This document shows, piece by piece, positions 44,423 through 53,648 of a stretch of 64,000 nucleotides of DNA (position 1 is its first letter; each line of letters begins with the position of its first letter). Position numbers and translations under genes: made by a program. The notes below the pieces were generated by a model. It was not told the DNA's origin. It saw only the letters and a program-made list of their open reading frames with translations, and did no database searches. Origin of the DNA: Nocardioides ochotonae (GTDB taxonomy: Bacteria; Actinomycetota; Actinomycetes; Propionibacteriales; Nocardioidaceae); contig NZ_CP061769.1 in assembly GCF_011420305.2 (NCBI RefSeq), positions 4,200,923 through 4,264,922 of the forward strand, read 5' to 3'.

Positions 44423-45877
44423 TCAGCCCTCCTGCCGCGCCTTCCACCACGCCAACAGCTCGGCGCGGGCGGTGGGCTCGTCGAGGGGGCCGCGGTCCAT
44501 GCGCAGCTCGAGCAGGTGCTGGTAGGCCTGGCCGACGTCGCGACCGGGGCCGATCCCGAGGATCTCCATGATCTGGTTGCCGTCGAGGTCGGGCCGGATC
44601 GAGGCCAGCTCCTCCTCCTCGGAGAGCCGGGCGATCCGCTCCTCGAGGTCGTCATAGGTACGCCGCAGCCGCTCGGCCTTGCGCTTGTTGCGGGTGGTGC
44701 AGTCGGCGCGGGTGAGCACGTGCAGGCGCTCGAGCTGGTCACCGGCGTCGCGCACGTAGCGGCGTACGGCGGAGTCGGTCCACTCGCCGGTGCCGTAGCC
44801 GTGGAAGCGCAGGTGCAGCTCCACGAGGTGGGCCACCGCGTCGATCTCGTCGTTGGAGAAGCGCAGCGCCTTCATCCGCTTGCGGGTGATCTTGGCGCCC
44901 ACCACGTCGTGGTGGTGGAAGGTGACGGTGCCGTCGTCGACGAAGCGGCGGGTGCGCGGCTTGCCGACGTCGTGCATCAGCGCCGCGAAGCGGGAGATGA
45001 AGTCGGGCTCCCCGCCGAGGCGGTCCTCCAGCTCGATGGCCTGCTCGAGCACCGTCAGCGTGTGCTCGTAGACGTCCTTGTGGCGGTGGTGCTCGTCGCG
45101 CTCCAGCGCCAGTGCCGGCAGCTCGGGCAGCACGTGGGCGGCGAGCCCGGTGTCGACCAGCAGGGTCAGGCCGAGGCGGGGGTACGGCGCGCACACCAGC
45201 TTGACCAGCTCGTCGCGCACCCGTTCGGCGGAGATGATCGTGATCCGCTCGGCCATCGCGGTCATCGCGGCGACCACCTCGGGGGCCACGGTGAACCCCA
45301 GCTGGGCGGCGAACCGGGCCGCGCGCATCATCCGCAGCGGGTCGTCGGAGAAGGAGTCCTCGGGCGTGCCGGGCGTGCGCAGCACCCGGTGGGCGAGGTC
45401 GACCACGCCGCCGTACGGGTCCTCCACGACCCGGCCCGGGATCCGCACCGCCATCGCGTTGACGGTGAAGTCGCGCCGGCCCAGGTCACCGTCGAGGGTG
45501 TCGCCGAAGTCGACGTCGGGCTTGCGCGAGGAGGGGTCGTAGGTCTCCGAGCGGTACGTCGTGACCTCGACCACGTAGTCGCCCTTGCGGCAGCCGATGG
45601 TGCCGAAGGCCCGGCCCATGTCCCAGGTGGCGTCGCCCCAGGACTTGAGGATCTTCTCGGTGGCGTCGGGGCGCGCCGAGGTCGTGAAGTCGAGGTCGTG
45701 GTGGTGGCGTCCGAGCATCGCGTCGCGCACCGGCCCGCCGACCAGGGCGAGCTCGTGACCGGCAGCGGCGAAGCGGCGACCGAGCTCGTCGATGACCGGA
45801 CCGATCCGGTCGAGCTCGGCGTTCACCGAGCGCTGCACGTCGGCGACGTTCAGGGGCGGCAGCGAGGCGTCGGACAC
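44423..45877 (-). CDS. CCA tRNA nucleotidyltransferase
   Basis: CCA-adding enzyme, 484 aa, which builds or repairs the 3' CCA of tRNAs. The catalytic head has ELALVGGPVRDAMLGRHHHDLDFTT with the DxD metal site, followed by VVEVTTYR, LGRRDFTVNAMAV and DPLRMMRAARFAAQLGF. A C-terminal HD domain (YEHTLTVLEQAIEL, FAALMHDVGKPRTR) and the anticodon-like helical tail complete it. The GTG at 45877 is chosen because TAGACT lies 8 bases upstream (leaderless); GTG 45904 is an alternative. In Streptomyces and Mycobacterium the same gene (pcnB/Rv3907c) is divergent from the DUF6049 gene, as here. Confidence 0.92.
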   Translation of the reverse strand: MSDASLPPLNVADVQRSVNAELDRIGPVIDELGRRFAAAGHELALVGGPVRDAMLGRHHHDLDFTTSARPDATEKILKSWGDATWDMGRAFGTIGCRKGDYVVEVTTYRSETYDPSSRKPDVDFGDTLDGDLGRRDFTVNAMAVRIPGRVVEDPYGGVVDLAHRVLRTPGTPEDSFSDDPLRMMRAARFAAQLGFTVAPEVVAAMTAMAERITIISAERVRDELVKLVCAPYPRLGLTLLVDTGLAAHVLPELPALALERDEHHRHKDVYEHTLTVLEQAIELEDRLGGEPDFISRFAALMHDVGKPRTRRFVDDGTVTFHHHDVVGAKITRKRMKALRFSNDEIDAVAHLVELHLRFHGYGTGEWTDSAVRRYVRDAGDQLERLHVLTRADCTTRNKRKAERLRRTYDDLEERIARLSEEEELASIRPDLDGNQIMEILGIGPGRDVGQAYQHLLELRMDRGPLDEPTARAELLAWWKARQEG

Positions 45878-45953
45878 AGCGGAGAAGTCTACGGCGGCGC
45901 TCACGGCGAACTGCCATCCCGGGGCTGCCCCACCCGGCGATAGAGTCACGGCC

Positions 45954-48269
45954 ATGGTCCGCCCCCGGTCGCTGCTGCCTGCCCTCGTGGCGCTGGCGAC
46001 CCTCGCGACGCCGTTCGGCGCCGCCTCGCCGGCCGACGCGACCACCGCGACCACCGCCCCGGTCCGCGCCGAGGACGACGCCCCGCTCGCGATCAGCGTC
46101 GGCTCGCTCGCCCCGTCGGCGATCCCGCAGCGTGGCGCCGTACGGGTCACTGGCACCGTCACCAACCTCGACGACGTGGCCTGGTCGAGGATCAACCTCT
46201 ACCCGTTCGTCTCCACGACGCCGATGACCACCCGCGCGGAGCTGGCCGACGCCGCCACCGCAGACGCCACCACCTTCGTCGGGGACCGGATCACCGATCC
46301 CGGACCGTTCGCGACCATCAAGCGACTCGCCCCCGGGGAGAGCGCGACGTACACCGTCCGGGTGCCGCGCAGCGTGCTGCCGGTGAGCGAGCCCGGCGTC
46401 TACTGGTTCGGCGTCCACGCCCTCGGCGAGTCCAGGACCACCCCGCGCGACGTGGTCGCGGACGGCCGCGCCCGCATGTTCCTCCCGCTGGTGCGTCGCG
46501 CCCGGGCCAGCGCCCCGGTCGACACCGCGATCGTGGTGCCGCTGCGGCGCGGCATCGCCTACGAGGACGACGGCTCCCTCGACGACGTCGACGGGTGGAC
46601 CAGCAGTCTCAGCCCCGGCGGCCGGCTGCACAGCCTGGTGGACTTCGGCGCCGCGTCCGGGTCCCGGCCGATCACCTGGCTGGTCGACCCCGCGGTGAGC
46701 GACGCGGCGCGCCGCCTCGCCGCCGGCAACCCGGGACGCACCACCGGCCCGACCCTCGACCCCGACGAGGGCGACGACCCCGACCTCGAGAACGACCCCG
46801 ACGCGACCCCCGATCCCGGCGCCACGCTGAGCCCGGCCCCCGGCGGGGCGGGCGACAACGACTCCGGCGACGAAGAGCAGGAGCCGGACCTGGCCGCGGA
46901 CGCCGCCTCCGGCTGGCTCGATCGTCTCTCCAACGCGCTGGACTCCGGCCAGGTCCTCGCCCTGCCGTACGGCGACCTGGACGTCTCCGCGGCGGCCGCC
47001 CACGACCGGAAGGTCTACCGCCAGGCCCGGACCCGCTCCGCGACCGCGCTGCGCCAGCTGGCCCCCGGCGCCACCCCGGTGGTGACCTCGCCGGGCGGCT
47101 ACCTGGACTCCGACGCGATCCGGCTGGCGACCAAGGCGACCACCGTGATGATCGGCGACCGGATGCTCGGGGAGGACGCCGTCGACGCCCCGGGCGTGCT
47201 CTCCGTCGGCCGGCACCCGGTCGCGGTCTTCTCCACCGCCACCCAGACCGGGGGGCCAGGCCCCGACGACCGGCTGAGCCTGGTCGCGATGCGTCAGCGG
47301 ATGCTGGCCGAGGCCGCGGTGCGCCACCTCCAGGCCGATACTGACTCGTCCGCTCCCGCCGGTGCCGACGCCGCGAGCCGCGCCGCGGTCGCCACCAGCG
47401 GGCCCGACCCCCTGGTCGTGGTGCTGCCCGACAGCTGGGTGCCGGCCAGCAGCACCGGCTTCTTCCAGGGACTCGACCTGCCGTGGGTGCGGCTCACCAC
47501 CGTCGACGACATCACCGACGACCCCACGGCCGCGGCACCCGAGCGGTTCGACTACCCCGAGAGCGTGCAGGACCGCGAGCTCACCGCCGCCGACTTCGGC
47601 GCCGCCCGCGCCCTCGAGCGGGCCGGCGAGACGCTGCAGAACCTGCTGCGCCGCAACGACCGGGTCGCCGGCGAGGTGACCGACGAGGCGCTGACCAACC
47701 TCTCCTACGCCTCGCGCGTGCACCCGAACGCGGCGCGCGGCCGCGCCAAGGCGTCCCGGGCCTGGATCGACACCCGGCTGCGCAGCATCCTCATCGAGGC
47801 CCCGCCGTCGGTGACCCTGTCCAGCGACAGCGGCCGCTTCTCGGTCACGGTGTCGAACAACCTCGACGAGCCGGTCACGGTCGCCATCGACGCGCTCTCC
47901 GACGGCCCCGTCGTCATCGAGGGCCCCGACACCGTCGAGCTGGCCGCGCGCAGCCGACGTACGGTCCTGCTGACCGCCAGCACCGAGCGCCAGGGCGTCC
48001 ACAACGTCACGCTGGTCGTGACCGACCTGCAGGGCACGGCGCTCGGCTCCTCCGACCAGCTGCCGATTCGCGCGGCGCAGTTCAGCGTGGTGATCTGGGT
48101 GATCATCGGCGTCGGGCTGTCGCTGTTCGTCGGCGCCGTCGTGGTCCGCCTCGTGCGGACCGTGCGTGCCCGGCGCCGCGACGCCGAGCAGTCCGCCGGC
48201 GCCGCCGCGGACCCGGCCCCCACCGACAGCCCCGACACCGCTCCCGACTCCCAGGAGACCCCCGCATGA
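45954..48269 (+). CDS. DUF6049 family secreted/membrane protein
   Basis: A 771-aa envelope protein of the DUF6049 family, equivalent by position to Rv3909 of M. tuberculosis. A signal peptide covers about 1-27. A long extracytoplasmic part contains beta domains (ISVGSLAPSAIPQRGAVRVTGTVTNLDDVAWSRINLYPF near the start) and an acidic aspartate/proline-rich stretch (about 262-312). One transmembrane helix near the C-terminus (VVIWVIIGVGLSLFVGAVVVRLV, about 706-728) is followed by a cytoplasmic tail. TAGAGT lies 7 bases before the ATG. Its stop overlaps the murJ ATG by four bases, so it is translated with murJ and likely works in lipid II export or wall assembly; no activity is known. Confidence 0.85.
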   Translation: MVRPRSLLPALVALATLATPFGAASPADATTATTAPVRAEDDAPLAISVGSLAPSAIPQRGAVRVTGTVTNLDDVAWSRINLYPFVSTTPMTTRAELADAATADATTFVGDRITDPGPFATIKRLAPGESATYTVRVPRSVLPVSEPGVYWFGVHALGESRTTPRDVVADGRARMFLPLVRRARASAPVDTAIVVPLRRGIAYEDDGSLDDVDGWTSSLSPGGRLHSLVDFGAASGSRPITWLVDPAVSDAARRLAAGNPGRTTGPTLDPDEGDDPDLENDPDATPDPGATLSPAPGGAGDNDSGDEEQEPDLAADAASGWLDRLSNALDSGQVLALPYGDLDVSAAAAHDRKVYRQARTRSATALRQLAPGATPVVTSPGGYLDSDAIRLATKATTVMIGDRMLGEDAVDAPGVLSVGRHPVAVFSTATQTGGPGPDDRLSLVAMRQRMLAEAAVRHLQADTDSSAPAGADAASRAAVATSGPDPLVVVLPDSWVPASSTGFFQGLDLPWVRLTTVDDITDDPTAAAPERFDYPESVQDRELTAADFGAARALERAGETLQNLLRRNDRVAGEVTDEALTNLSYASRVHPNAARGRAKASRAWIDTRLRSILIEAPPSVTLSSDSGRFSVTVSNNLDEPVTVAIDALSDGPVVIEGPDTVELAARSRRTVLLTASTERQGVHNVTLVVTDLQGTALGSSDQLPIRAAQFSVVIWVIIGVGLSLFVGAVVVRLVRTVRARRRDAEQSAGAAADPAPTDSPDTAPDSQETPA

Positions 48270-49948
48270 GCGAACCCTCCACCGACGTGCGCGAGGAGGA
48301 CCGCAAGATCCTCGCCTCGAGCGCGGTGATGGCGGCCGGCACGGTGGTCTCGCGGGCGAGCGGTTTCGTGCGTACGGCGCTGCTCGCCGCCGCGCTGGGC
48401 GCCGGCCTGCACGCCGACCAGTTCACGATCGCCAACACCGTCCCCAACGCGCTCTACATCCTGTTGGCGGGCGGAGTGTTCAACGCGGTGATGGTGCCGC
48501 AGCTGGTGCGGGCCATGAAGCACGACCCGGACGGCGGGGTGGCCTACACCAACCGCATCCTCACCCTCGCGGGCCTGTTCCTGGCAGCGGTGACGCTGGT
48601 GCTGGTGCTGGCCGCGCCGCTGGTCATGGATCTCTACCTGGGCGAGCAGTACGGCCGCCCCTCGCTCGCCGAACAGCGCGACTCCGCGATCGACCTGGCG
48701 CGCTACTGCCTGCCCCAGGTCTTCTTCTACGGCATGTTCGTGCTGGTCGGGCAGATCCTGAACTCGCGCGGGCGCTTCGGCCCGATGATGTGGGCGCCGA
48801 TCGCCAACAACCTGATCTCGATCGGGGTGCTGATCGCCTACCTGATGTCCTTCGGCGCCGCCACGGGCGCGGGCGAGGACGCGGCGTACTCGGTCGACGA
48901 GGAGCTGCTGATCGGCCTCGGCTCGACGGCCGGCATCGTCGTGCAGTTCCTGATCCTCATCCCCTACCTGCGCGCCACCGGGTTCCGGTTCCGCCCGCGC
49001 TTCGACTTCCGCGGCACCGGTCTGGGCCACACCCTGCGCCTGGGCATGTGGACGGTCCTGTTCGTCGTGGTCAACCAGATCGCCTACACCGTGGTGGTCA
49101 ACCTCGCCTCGAGCGGCGCCGCGGACGGCGGCACCGGCTACACGGTGTACTCCTTCGCCTTCCTGCTCGTGATGGTCCCGCACTCGGTGATCACCGTGTC
49201 GCTGGCGACGGCGATCCTGCCGCGGCTCTCGCGCCAGGGCGCCGACGGCGACCTGGCCGCGCTGGGGCGGACCCTCGGCGGCACCCTGCGCACCGCGCTG
49301 GCGGTGATGGTCCCGTTCGCGGCGCTGCTGCCGCTGGTGGCCCCCGAGCTCGCCCGCATCCTGTTCGGGTTCGGCGCCTCGGCCGACTCGATCGGCGCCT
49401 ACGCCCCGACCCTGGCGGTCTTCGGCCCCGGCATCCTGCTGTTCACCGTCCACTACCTGGTGCTGCGCGGCTTCTACGCCCTGGAGCAGACCCGCACGGT
49501 CTTCCTCAACCAGTGCTGGGTGGCGCTCACCAACGTCGTGGTCGCCCTGGCCGCCGTACGCGCGGTCGACCCCGAGCACACCGCGCCCGCACTGGCGGCG
49601 GCGTACGCCGCGTCGTACCTGGTCGGCAGCGTGCTGTCCTACACCGTCCTGCGCCGCCGGGTCGGCACCCTCGACGACGCCCGCCTGGTGCGGTTCCTGG
49701 CCCGCCTCGCGCTGATCACGCTCCTCACCGTCGCGGTGGCCGCCATCCCGGCGTTCACCCTGGACAGCTGGTCCGGGACCGAGAGCTGGCCGGGTGCGGT
49801 CCTGGTCGCCGGGGTGACGCTCGGCGTCGCCGGCGTGGTCTACCTGCTCCTCGCCCGGGTCTTCCGGCTGCGGGAGGTGACTGACGTCATCGAGACCCTG
49901 ACGCGACGGCTCCCTGGCAGCCGCCGCAAGGACCGCGGCCTACGATGA
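48266..49948 (+). CDS. murJ: lipid II flippase MurJ
   Basis: A 560-aa polytopic membrane protein of the MviN/MurJ family (MOP superfamily), which flips lipid II across the membrane for peptidoglycan synthesis. The N-terminal block AAGTVVSRASGFVRTALLAAALG and NTVPNALYILLAGGVFNAVMVPQLVRA are diagnostic; about 14 helices follow. It ends at LPGSRRKDRGLR without the pseudokinase domain that is fused to the mycobacterial protein; here that domain is encoded by the next gene. The ATG overlaps the DUF6049 stop (ATGA). Confidence 0.94.
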   Translation: MSEPSTDVREEDRKILASSAVMAAGTVVSRASGFVRTALLAAALGAGLHADQFTIANTVPNALYILLAGGVFNAVMVPQLVRAMKHDPDGGVAYTNRILTLAGLFLAAVTLVLVLAAPLVMDLYLGEQYGRPSLAEQRDSAIDLARYCLPQVFFYGMFVLVGQILNSRGRFGPMMWAPIANNLISIGVLIAYLMSFGAATGAGEDAAYSVDEELLIGLGSTAGIVVQFLILIPYLRATGFRFRPRFDFRGTGLGHTLRLGMWTVLFVVVNQIAYTVVVNLASSGAADGGTGYTVYSFAFLLVMVPHSVITVSLATAILPRLSRQGADGDLAALGRTLGGTLRTALAVMVPFAALLPLVAPELARILFGFGASADSIGAYAPTLAVFGPGILLFTVHYLVLRGFYALEQTRTVFLNQCWVALTNVVVALAAVRAVDPEHTAPALAAAYAASYLVGSVLSYTVLRRRVGTLDDARLVRFLARLALITLLTVAVAAIPAFTLDSWSGTESWPGAVLVAGVTLGVAGVVYLLLARVFRLREVTDVIETLTRRLPGSRRKDRGLR

Positions 49949-50014
49949 GGCGCGGGCCCCAGGGGCCCCAGCACACCGGTAGACGACCAGCAGGGAAGGA
50001 GCCGCAGGGTCCAC

Positions 50015-52051
50015 GTGCCACTGTCGAACCGACCTGGCGATGTCCTCGCCGGACGCTACCGACTCGTCGACCTGCTCAGCGAGAGCAAGGGCGGACGGTT
50101 CTGGCGCGCCCACGACCAGGTGCTCGAGCGCCACGTCGCCCTGCACGTCATCGACGAGGACGACCCGCGCGCTCCGCAGCTGATCGAGGCCGCACGCCGC
50201 TCCGCGCGGATCCACGACCCGCGCCTCCTGCGGGTGCTGGACGCCGAGCGCACCGGCGGCCTCTGCTACGTCGTCAACGAGTGGGGCTCGGGCATCGCCC
50301 TGGACCACCTCGCCGCGACCCACGGCCCGCTCCCGCCCCGGCGCGCGGCCTGGCTGGTCGGCGAGGTCGCCGACACCATGGCGCGCGCCCACGAGGCCGG
50401 TGTCGCCCACGGCCGGCTCGTGCCCGAGAACGTCCTGGTCGACCGCACCGGCTCGGTGCGCGTCATCGGCCTCGCCGTCGACGCCGCGCTGCACGGCCTG
50501 CCCACCGACAGGCTCCTCACCGACGTCACCAACCTGGCCGGGCTGCTCTACTGCGCGCTGACCGGGCGCTGGGCCGGCCTGGCCGCCTCGGACGTGCCGC
50601 CGGCGCCCACCGACCACGGCCACGTGCTGCGACCGCGCCAGGTCCGCGCCGGGGTGCCGCGTCCCCTCGACGCGCTGTGCGACGAGCTGCTCAACCCCGC
50701 ACTGCCGCGCGGTCGCGAGATCGGGCTGCGCTCCGCCCGCGACATCGCCGACTTCCTCGCCGACTTCGTGGGCGACCCCACCGGGATCCCCGAGGAGATG
50801 GCGGCGCTGCGCATGCACCGGCGCCCGGAGACGGTGGTGCTCCCGCCGGTCCCCGAGATGGCCCTGCACGAGCCGCGCCGCAGCTCCGCCCCGCTCGAGA
50901 CCGAGCCCGTTCTGGGGCACCAGAACGGGCCCCAGAACGGGCCCGACCCGGAGCCGGACCGGTACGCCGTCGAGCAGTCCGCGACCACCGACACGACCGA
51001 CCCCGCTGACACCGCCCCCACGATCCAGACTCCCGTGGCCGCGACGTCCCCGGACGCCACGCCCGCCGGACGCACCGCGACCCACGACACCGCCCACGAC
51101 ACCGCCGACGACATTGCCGCCGATCCCGGCGACCCCGGCGCGACCTCGGTGGTGCCCGACGGCCTGCCCACGCAGGCGGGGCTGCCGGTCTTCGACGACG
51201 AGAGCGACGACGTCTCCTGGCTCACGCGCTCCAGCGAGCCCGCGCCCCCGCCGCCGCCGTTCGAGGAGCCGCCCGAGCGCCCGCTCTTCGCCCCCGAGCC
51301 GCCGGACGGCGCGCCGGCGCGGCGTCCGCGCCACGCCGTACCGCCCGGGACGCCGAGCGACTTCTGGCCCTGGGACACCGCCAACGGCCGCCACACCGGC
51401 ACCGGGATCCCCGTGATCGCGCCGGAGGAGGACACCGACGTGCCCGGCCGCAGGTCGCTGCGCCTGGCGATGGTGATCGCCGCCAGCCTGCTGCTGCTGA
51501 TCGCGGTCGTGGTCGGCATCAACCTCGGGCGGGGGAAGACCCCCCTCGGCAGCGATCCCGGTGACGACCCGCCCCGCACCCCTGACGCCTCCCCGGCAGC
51601 GCTCCAGCCGCTGGCGGTCACGGGCGCCCGCGACCTCGACCCGCAGGGCGACGACGGCGGCGAGTACCCCGAGCTCACCTCCCTCGCGACCGACGGCGAC
51701 GACGCGACGGCGTGGACCACCCAGACCTACCTCCAGCAGTTCGGACCCGGCGGGCTCAAGACCGGGGTCGGCCTGGTGCTCGACCTGGGCAGCAGCCAGG
51801 ACGTCTCCGAGGTCCAGCTCTCCCTGCGCGGCGAGCCGACCACCGTCGAGGTCTTCGTCAGCGACGACGCGCCCACCGCCACCCCCGGCGAGGCGGGTTC
51901 CCCGGTGGCGACCCAGGAGATCGGCGCCTCCGGCAAGGTCACCCTCGAGGAGCCGGTCCGCGGGCGCTACGTGACGCTGTGGCTGACCTCGCTGCCGTCG
52001 GTCTCCGACGGCTTCCGCGCCGAGCTCGCCGAGGTCGTGGTGCGCGGATGA
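50015..52051 (+). CDS. membrane pseudokinase with extracellular discoidin-like domain
   Basis: A 678-aa single-pass protein. Residues 12-265 have a serine/threonine kinase fold, but key residues are lost: the VAIK lysine is histidine (VALH, 41-44), HRD is HGR (132-134), and DFG is IGL (151-153), so it should be inactive. A disordered acidic linker (about 270-475) is followed by a transmembrane helix (about 484-504) and an extracellular F5/8C-like domain (about 515-678, LTSLATDGDDATAWTTQTY, VGLVLDLGSSQDVSEVQLSL). This matches the regulatory half of mycobacterial MviN, which binds a forkhead-associated protein when phosphorylated. It is coupled to sigM by ATGA. Confidence 0.87.
   Translation: MPLSNRPGDVLAGRYRLVDLLSESKGGRFWRAHDQVLERHVALHVIDEDDPRAPQLIEAARRSARIHDPRLLRVLDAERTGGLCYVVNEWGSGIALDHLAATHGPLPPRRAAWLVGEVADTMARAHEAGVAHGRLVPENVLVDRTGSVRVIGLAVDAALHGLPTDRLLTDVTNLAGLLYCALTGRWAGLAASDVPPAPTDHGHVLRPRQVRAGVPRPLDALCDELLNPALPRGREIGLRSARDIADFLADFVGDPTGIPEEMAALRMHRRPETVVLPPVPEMALHEPRRSSAPLETEPVLGHQNGPQNGPDPEPDRYAVEQSATTDTTDPADTAPTIQTPVAATSPDATPAGRTATHDTAHDTADDIAADPGDPGATSVVPDGLPTQAGLPVFDDESDDVSWLTRSSEPAPPPPPFEEPPERPLFAPEPPDGAPARRPRHAVPPGTPSDFWPWDTANGRHTGTGIPVIAPEEDTDVPGRRSLRLAMVIAASLLLLIAVVVGINLGRGKTPLGSDPGDDPPRTPDASPAALQPLAVTGARDLDPQGDDGGEYPELTSLATDGDDATAWTTQTYLQQFGPGGLKTGVGLVLDLGSSQDVSEVQLSLRGEPTTVEVFVSDDAPTATPGEAGSPVATQEIGASGKVTLEEPVRGRYVTLWLTSLPSVSDGFRAELAEVVVRG
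50905..50942. repeat. intragenic inverted repeat in the pseudokinase linker
   Basis: GCCCGTTCTGGGG (50905-50917) and CCCCAGAACGGGC (50930-50942) are perfect 13-bp arms. The middle segment CACCAGAACGGG can also pair with the left arm, giving two alternative hairpins. It encodes the repeat HQNGPQNGP in the linker. Confidence 0.6.
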
Positions 52052-52728
52052 GCGAGCGCACCCGGTCCGATGCCGAGCTGCTTGCCGCCCACGTGGCCGG
52101 CGACCACGAGGCGTTCGGCGAGCTCTTCGCCCGGCACCGTGACCGACTCTGGGCGGTCGCGCTGCGCACCTCCGGCAACGCCGAGGACGCCGCCGACGGT
52201 CTCCAGGACGGCATGGTCGCGGCGTACCGTCGGGCCGCGACGTTCCGCGGTGAGGCGGCGGTCACCACCTGGTTGCACCGCGTGGTCGTCAACGCGTGCC
52301 TGGACCGCCACCGCGCCGCCCGGGTGCGGCGCACCGAGCTGCTCCCCGACGACCTCGAGGAGTACGGCAACCGCGGCTCGCTGCGCTCGGCGACAGGGGA
52401 GGCCGAGGACCCCGCGGAGCACAGCGCCCGGCACGACGAGCGCCGCGCCGTGCTCGACGCGCTGCGGATGCTGCCGGCCGAGCAGCGCGCGGCCGTCGTC
52501 CTGGTGGACATGGAGGGCTACCCGGTCGCCGAGGCGGCCGCGATCCTCGACTGCGCGGTCGGCACGGTGAAGTCCCGCTGCTCGCGGGGCCGGGCCCGGC
52601 TGGCCACGCTCCTGGGCCTCGCGGCGCGCGGTGAGCCAGCCCACGCCCCGGAGCGGAACCGCGTCCCCGACCCCGGCGTCGAAGAGAGACAGGGCGCGCC
52701 GGCACCGCCCACCGCCCCCGCGCCGTGA
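52048..52728 (+). CDS. sigM: ECF RNA polymerase sigma factor SigM
   Basis: A 226-aa extracytoplasmic-function sigma factor. Region 2 spans about 8-85 (DHEAFGELFARHRDRLWAVALRTSGNAEDAADGLQDGMVAAYRRAATFRGEAAVTTWLHRVVVNACLDRHR) and region 4 about 130-185 (ALRMLPAEQRAAVVLVDMEGYPVAEAAAILDCAVGTVKSRCSRGRARL). The tail after about 190 is disordered. Position between the MviN-type pseudokinase and trxB matches sigM of mycobacteria and Streptomyces. It is coupled to the pseudokinase gene and followed by the probable anti-sigma gene. Confidence 0.93.
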   Translation: MSERTRSDAELLAAHVAGDHEAFGELFARHRDRLWAVALRTSGNAEDAADGLQDGMVAAYRRAATFRGEAAVTTWLHRVVVNACLDRHRAARVRRTELLPDDLEEYGNRGSLRSATGEAEDPAEHSARHDERRAVLDALRMLPAEQRAAVVLVDMEGYPVAEAAAILDCAVGTVKSRCSRGRARLATLLGLAARGEPAHAPERNRVPDPGVEERQGAPAPPTAPAP

Positions 52729-52795
52729 ACCCCGTGTCCCCACCACCCCGCACCCCCGACCCGCAGCCGCTGCCCCGCCCGAGAGGAGGCCGACC

Positions 52796-53551
52796 GTGAC
52801 CCGAGCAGACGACGAGCAGGACGCCCAGGTGCGCCGCCTCCTCGCAGAGGCCCGTCACGACGAGCCGGTGCCCGACGACGTCGCCCAGCGCCTCGAGCGG
52901 GTGCTCGCCCAGCTCGCCGCCGACGGCCCCGTGGACGCACCCCCCGCCGACGAGGTCGCCGCCCGCCGCCGGCGCCGTGCCGGCGGCCTGCTGGTCGCTG
53001 CCGCCGCCGTCGTGGTCGCCGCCGTGGGCGTGGACCAGGTGATCGACAGCGGTGCCGAGACCGCCTCGAGCAGCGACTCCTCCAGCGCCGCGGGCCAGGC
53101 CACGAGTGCCGAGGACGCCGCCGTGGACCGGAGCACCAGCACCCTCCCCCGGCGCAAGGCGCCCTCGCCGACCGGTGGTCCCGTCGATGTGCACGCCGAC
53201 CACTTCACCCGCGACGCCCGCGCCCTGCTGCGGGCCACCGAGACGGTCGCCCCGCTCTCCGCCAACGCCGGAAAGTCCGGCTCGGACCGCCGCGCCGAGC
53301 TCTATCGAGACCGAGCCCCCGTCCCGGGCGACGGGGCCGCGAAGCTCGAGCAGCGTGCCCCGGCGCGCGGCACGGCGTGGTTCTCCTGCGACCCCGCCCC
53401 GTGGGGTCCCGGGCGCCTGCTGGCGGTGCGCTACGACGATGAGCCTGCCGTGGTCGCCATACGTCCTCCCGCCGGCGACACACGGGTCGTCGAGGTGCTG
53501 CAGTGCGGCACCGGCACGATCCTGCGCTCGGTGACGCTGCCGCGCCGCTGA
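52796..53551 (+). CDS. probable anti-SigM membrane protein
   Basis: A 251-aa single-pass protein with a cytoplasmic N-terminal region (1-58: [32 protein letters not shown]), one transmembrane helix (about 63-79, [17 protein letters not shown]), and an extracytoplasmic domain (about 130-251) with two cysteines (in WFSCDP and LQCGTG) that may bond. The [23 protein letters not shown] motif is typical of the actinobacterial protein after sigM (Rv3912, described as an anti-sigma factor in M. tuberculosis). GTG 52796 follows GAGGAGG. No zinc-binding HxxxCxxC is present, so redox sensing of the ZAS type is not expected. Confidence 0.8.
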   Translation: MTRADDEQDAQVRRLLAEARHDEPVPDDVAQRLERVLAQLAADGPVDAPPADEVAARRRRRAGGLLVAAAAVVVAAVGVDQVIDSGAETASSSDSSSAAGQATSAEDAAVDRSTSTLPRRKAPSPTGGPVDVHADHFTRDARALLRATETVAPLSANAGKSGSDRRAELYRDRAPVPGDGAAKLEQRAPARGTAWFSCDPAPWGPGRLLAVRYDDEPAVVAIRPPAGDTRVVEVLQCGTGTILRSVTLPRR

Positions 53552-53575
53552 GCGTCCTCGGGACGCTGTCGGAGC

Positions 53576-53602
53576 GGGAACATCCCTCGCCTACGATCGG
53601 TT
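53576..53602 (+). promoter_or_regulatory. ECF (SigR/SigH-type) promoter of trxB
   Basis: GGGAAC (53576-53581), exactly 18 bases, then GTT (53600-53602). This fits the GGAAY-N18-GTT promoter of thiol-stress sigma factors (SigR in Streptomyces, SigH in Mycobacterium), which are known to control thioredoxin genes. It lies 46 bases before the trxB ATG. Confidence 0.7.
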
Positions 53603-53648
53603 CTCGAGGTGTCACCTCAGACCAACCCCGATCCATCGAGAGGACGTC

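Noticed and set aside
45486..48002. Open frame of more than 800 codons on the minus strand
   Set aside because: It is antisense to the DUF6049 gene, has no recognisable domain, and has reversed codon bias.
50009..50024. CACGTG at the pseudokinase start as another parS
   Set aside because: Only the central six bases match; the arms are not symmetric.
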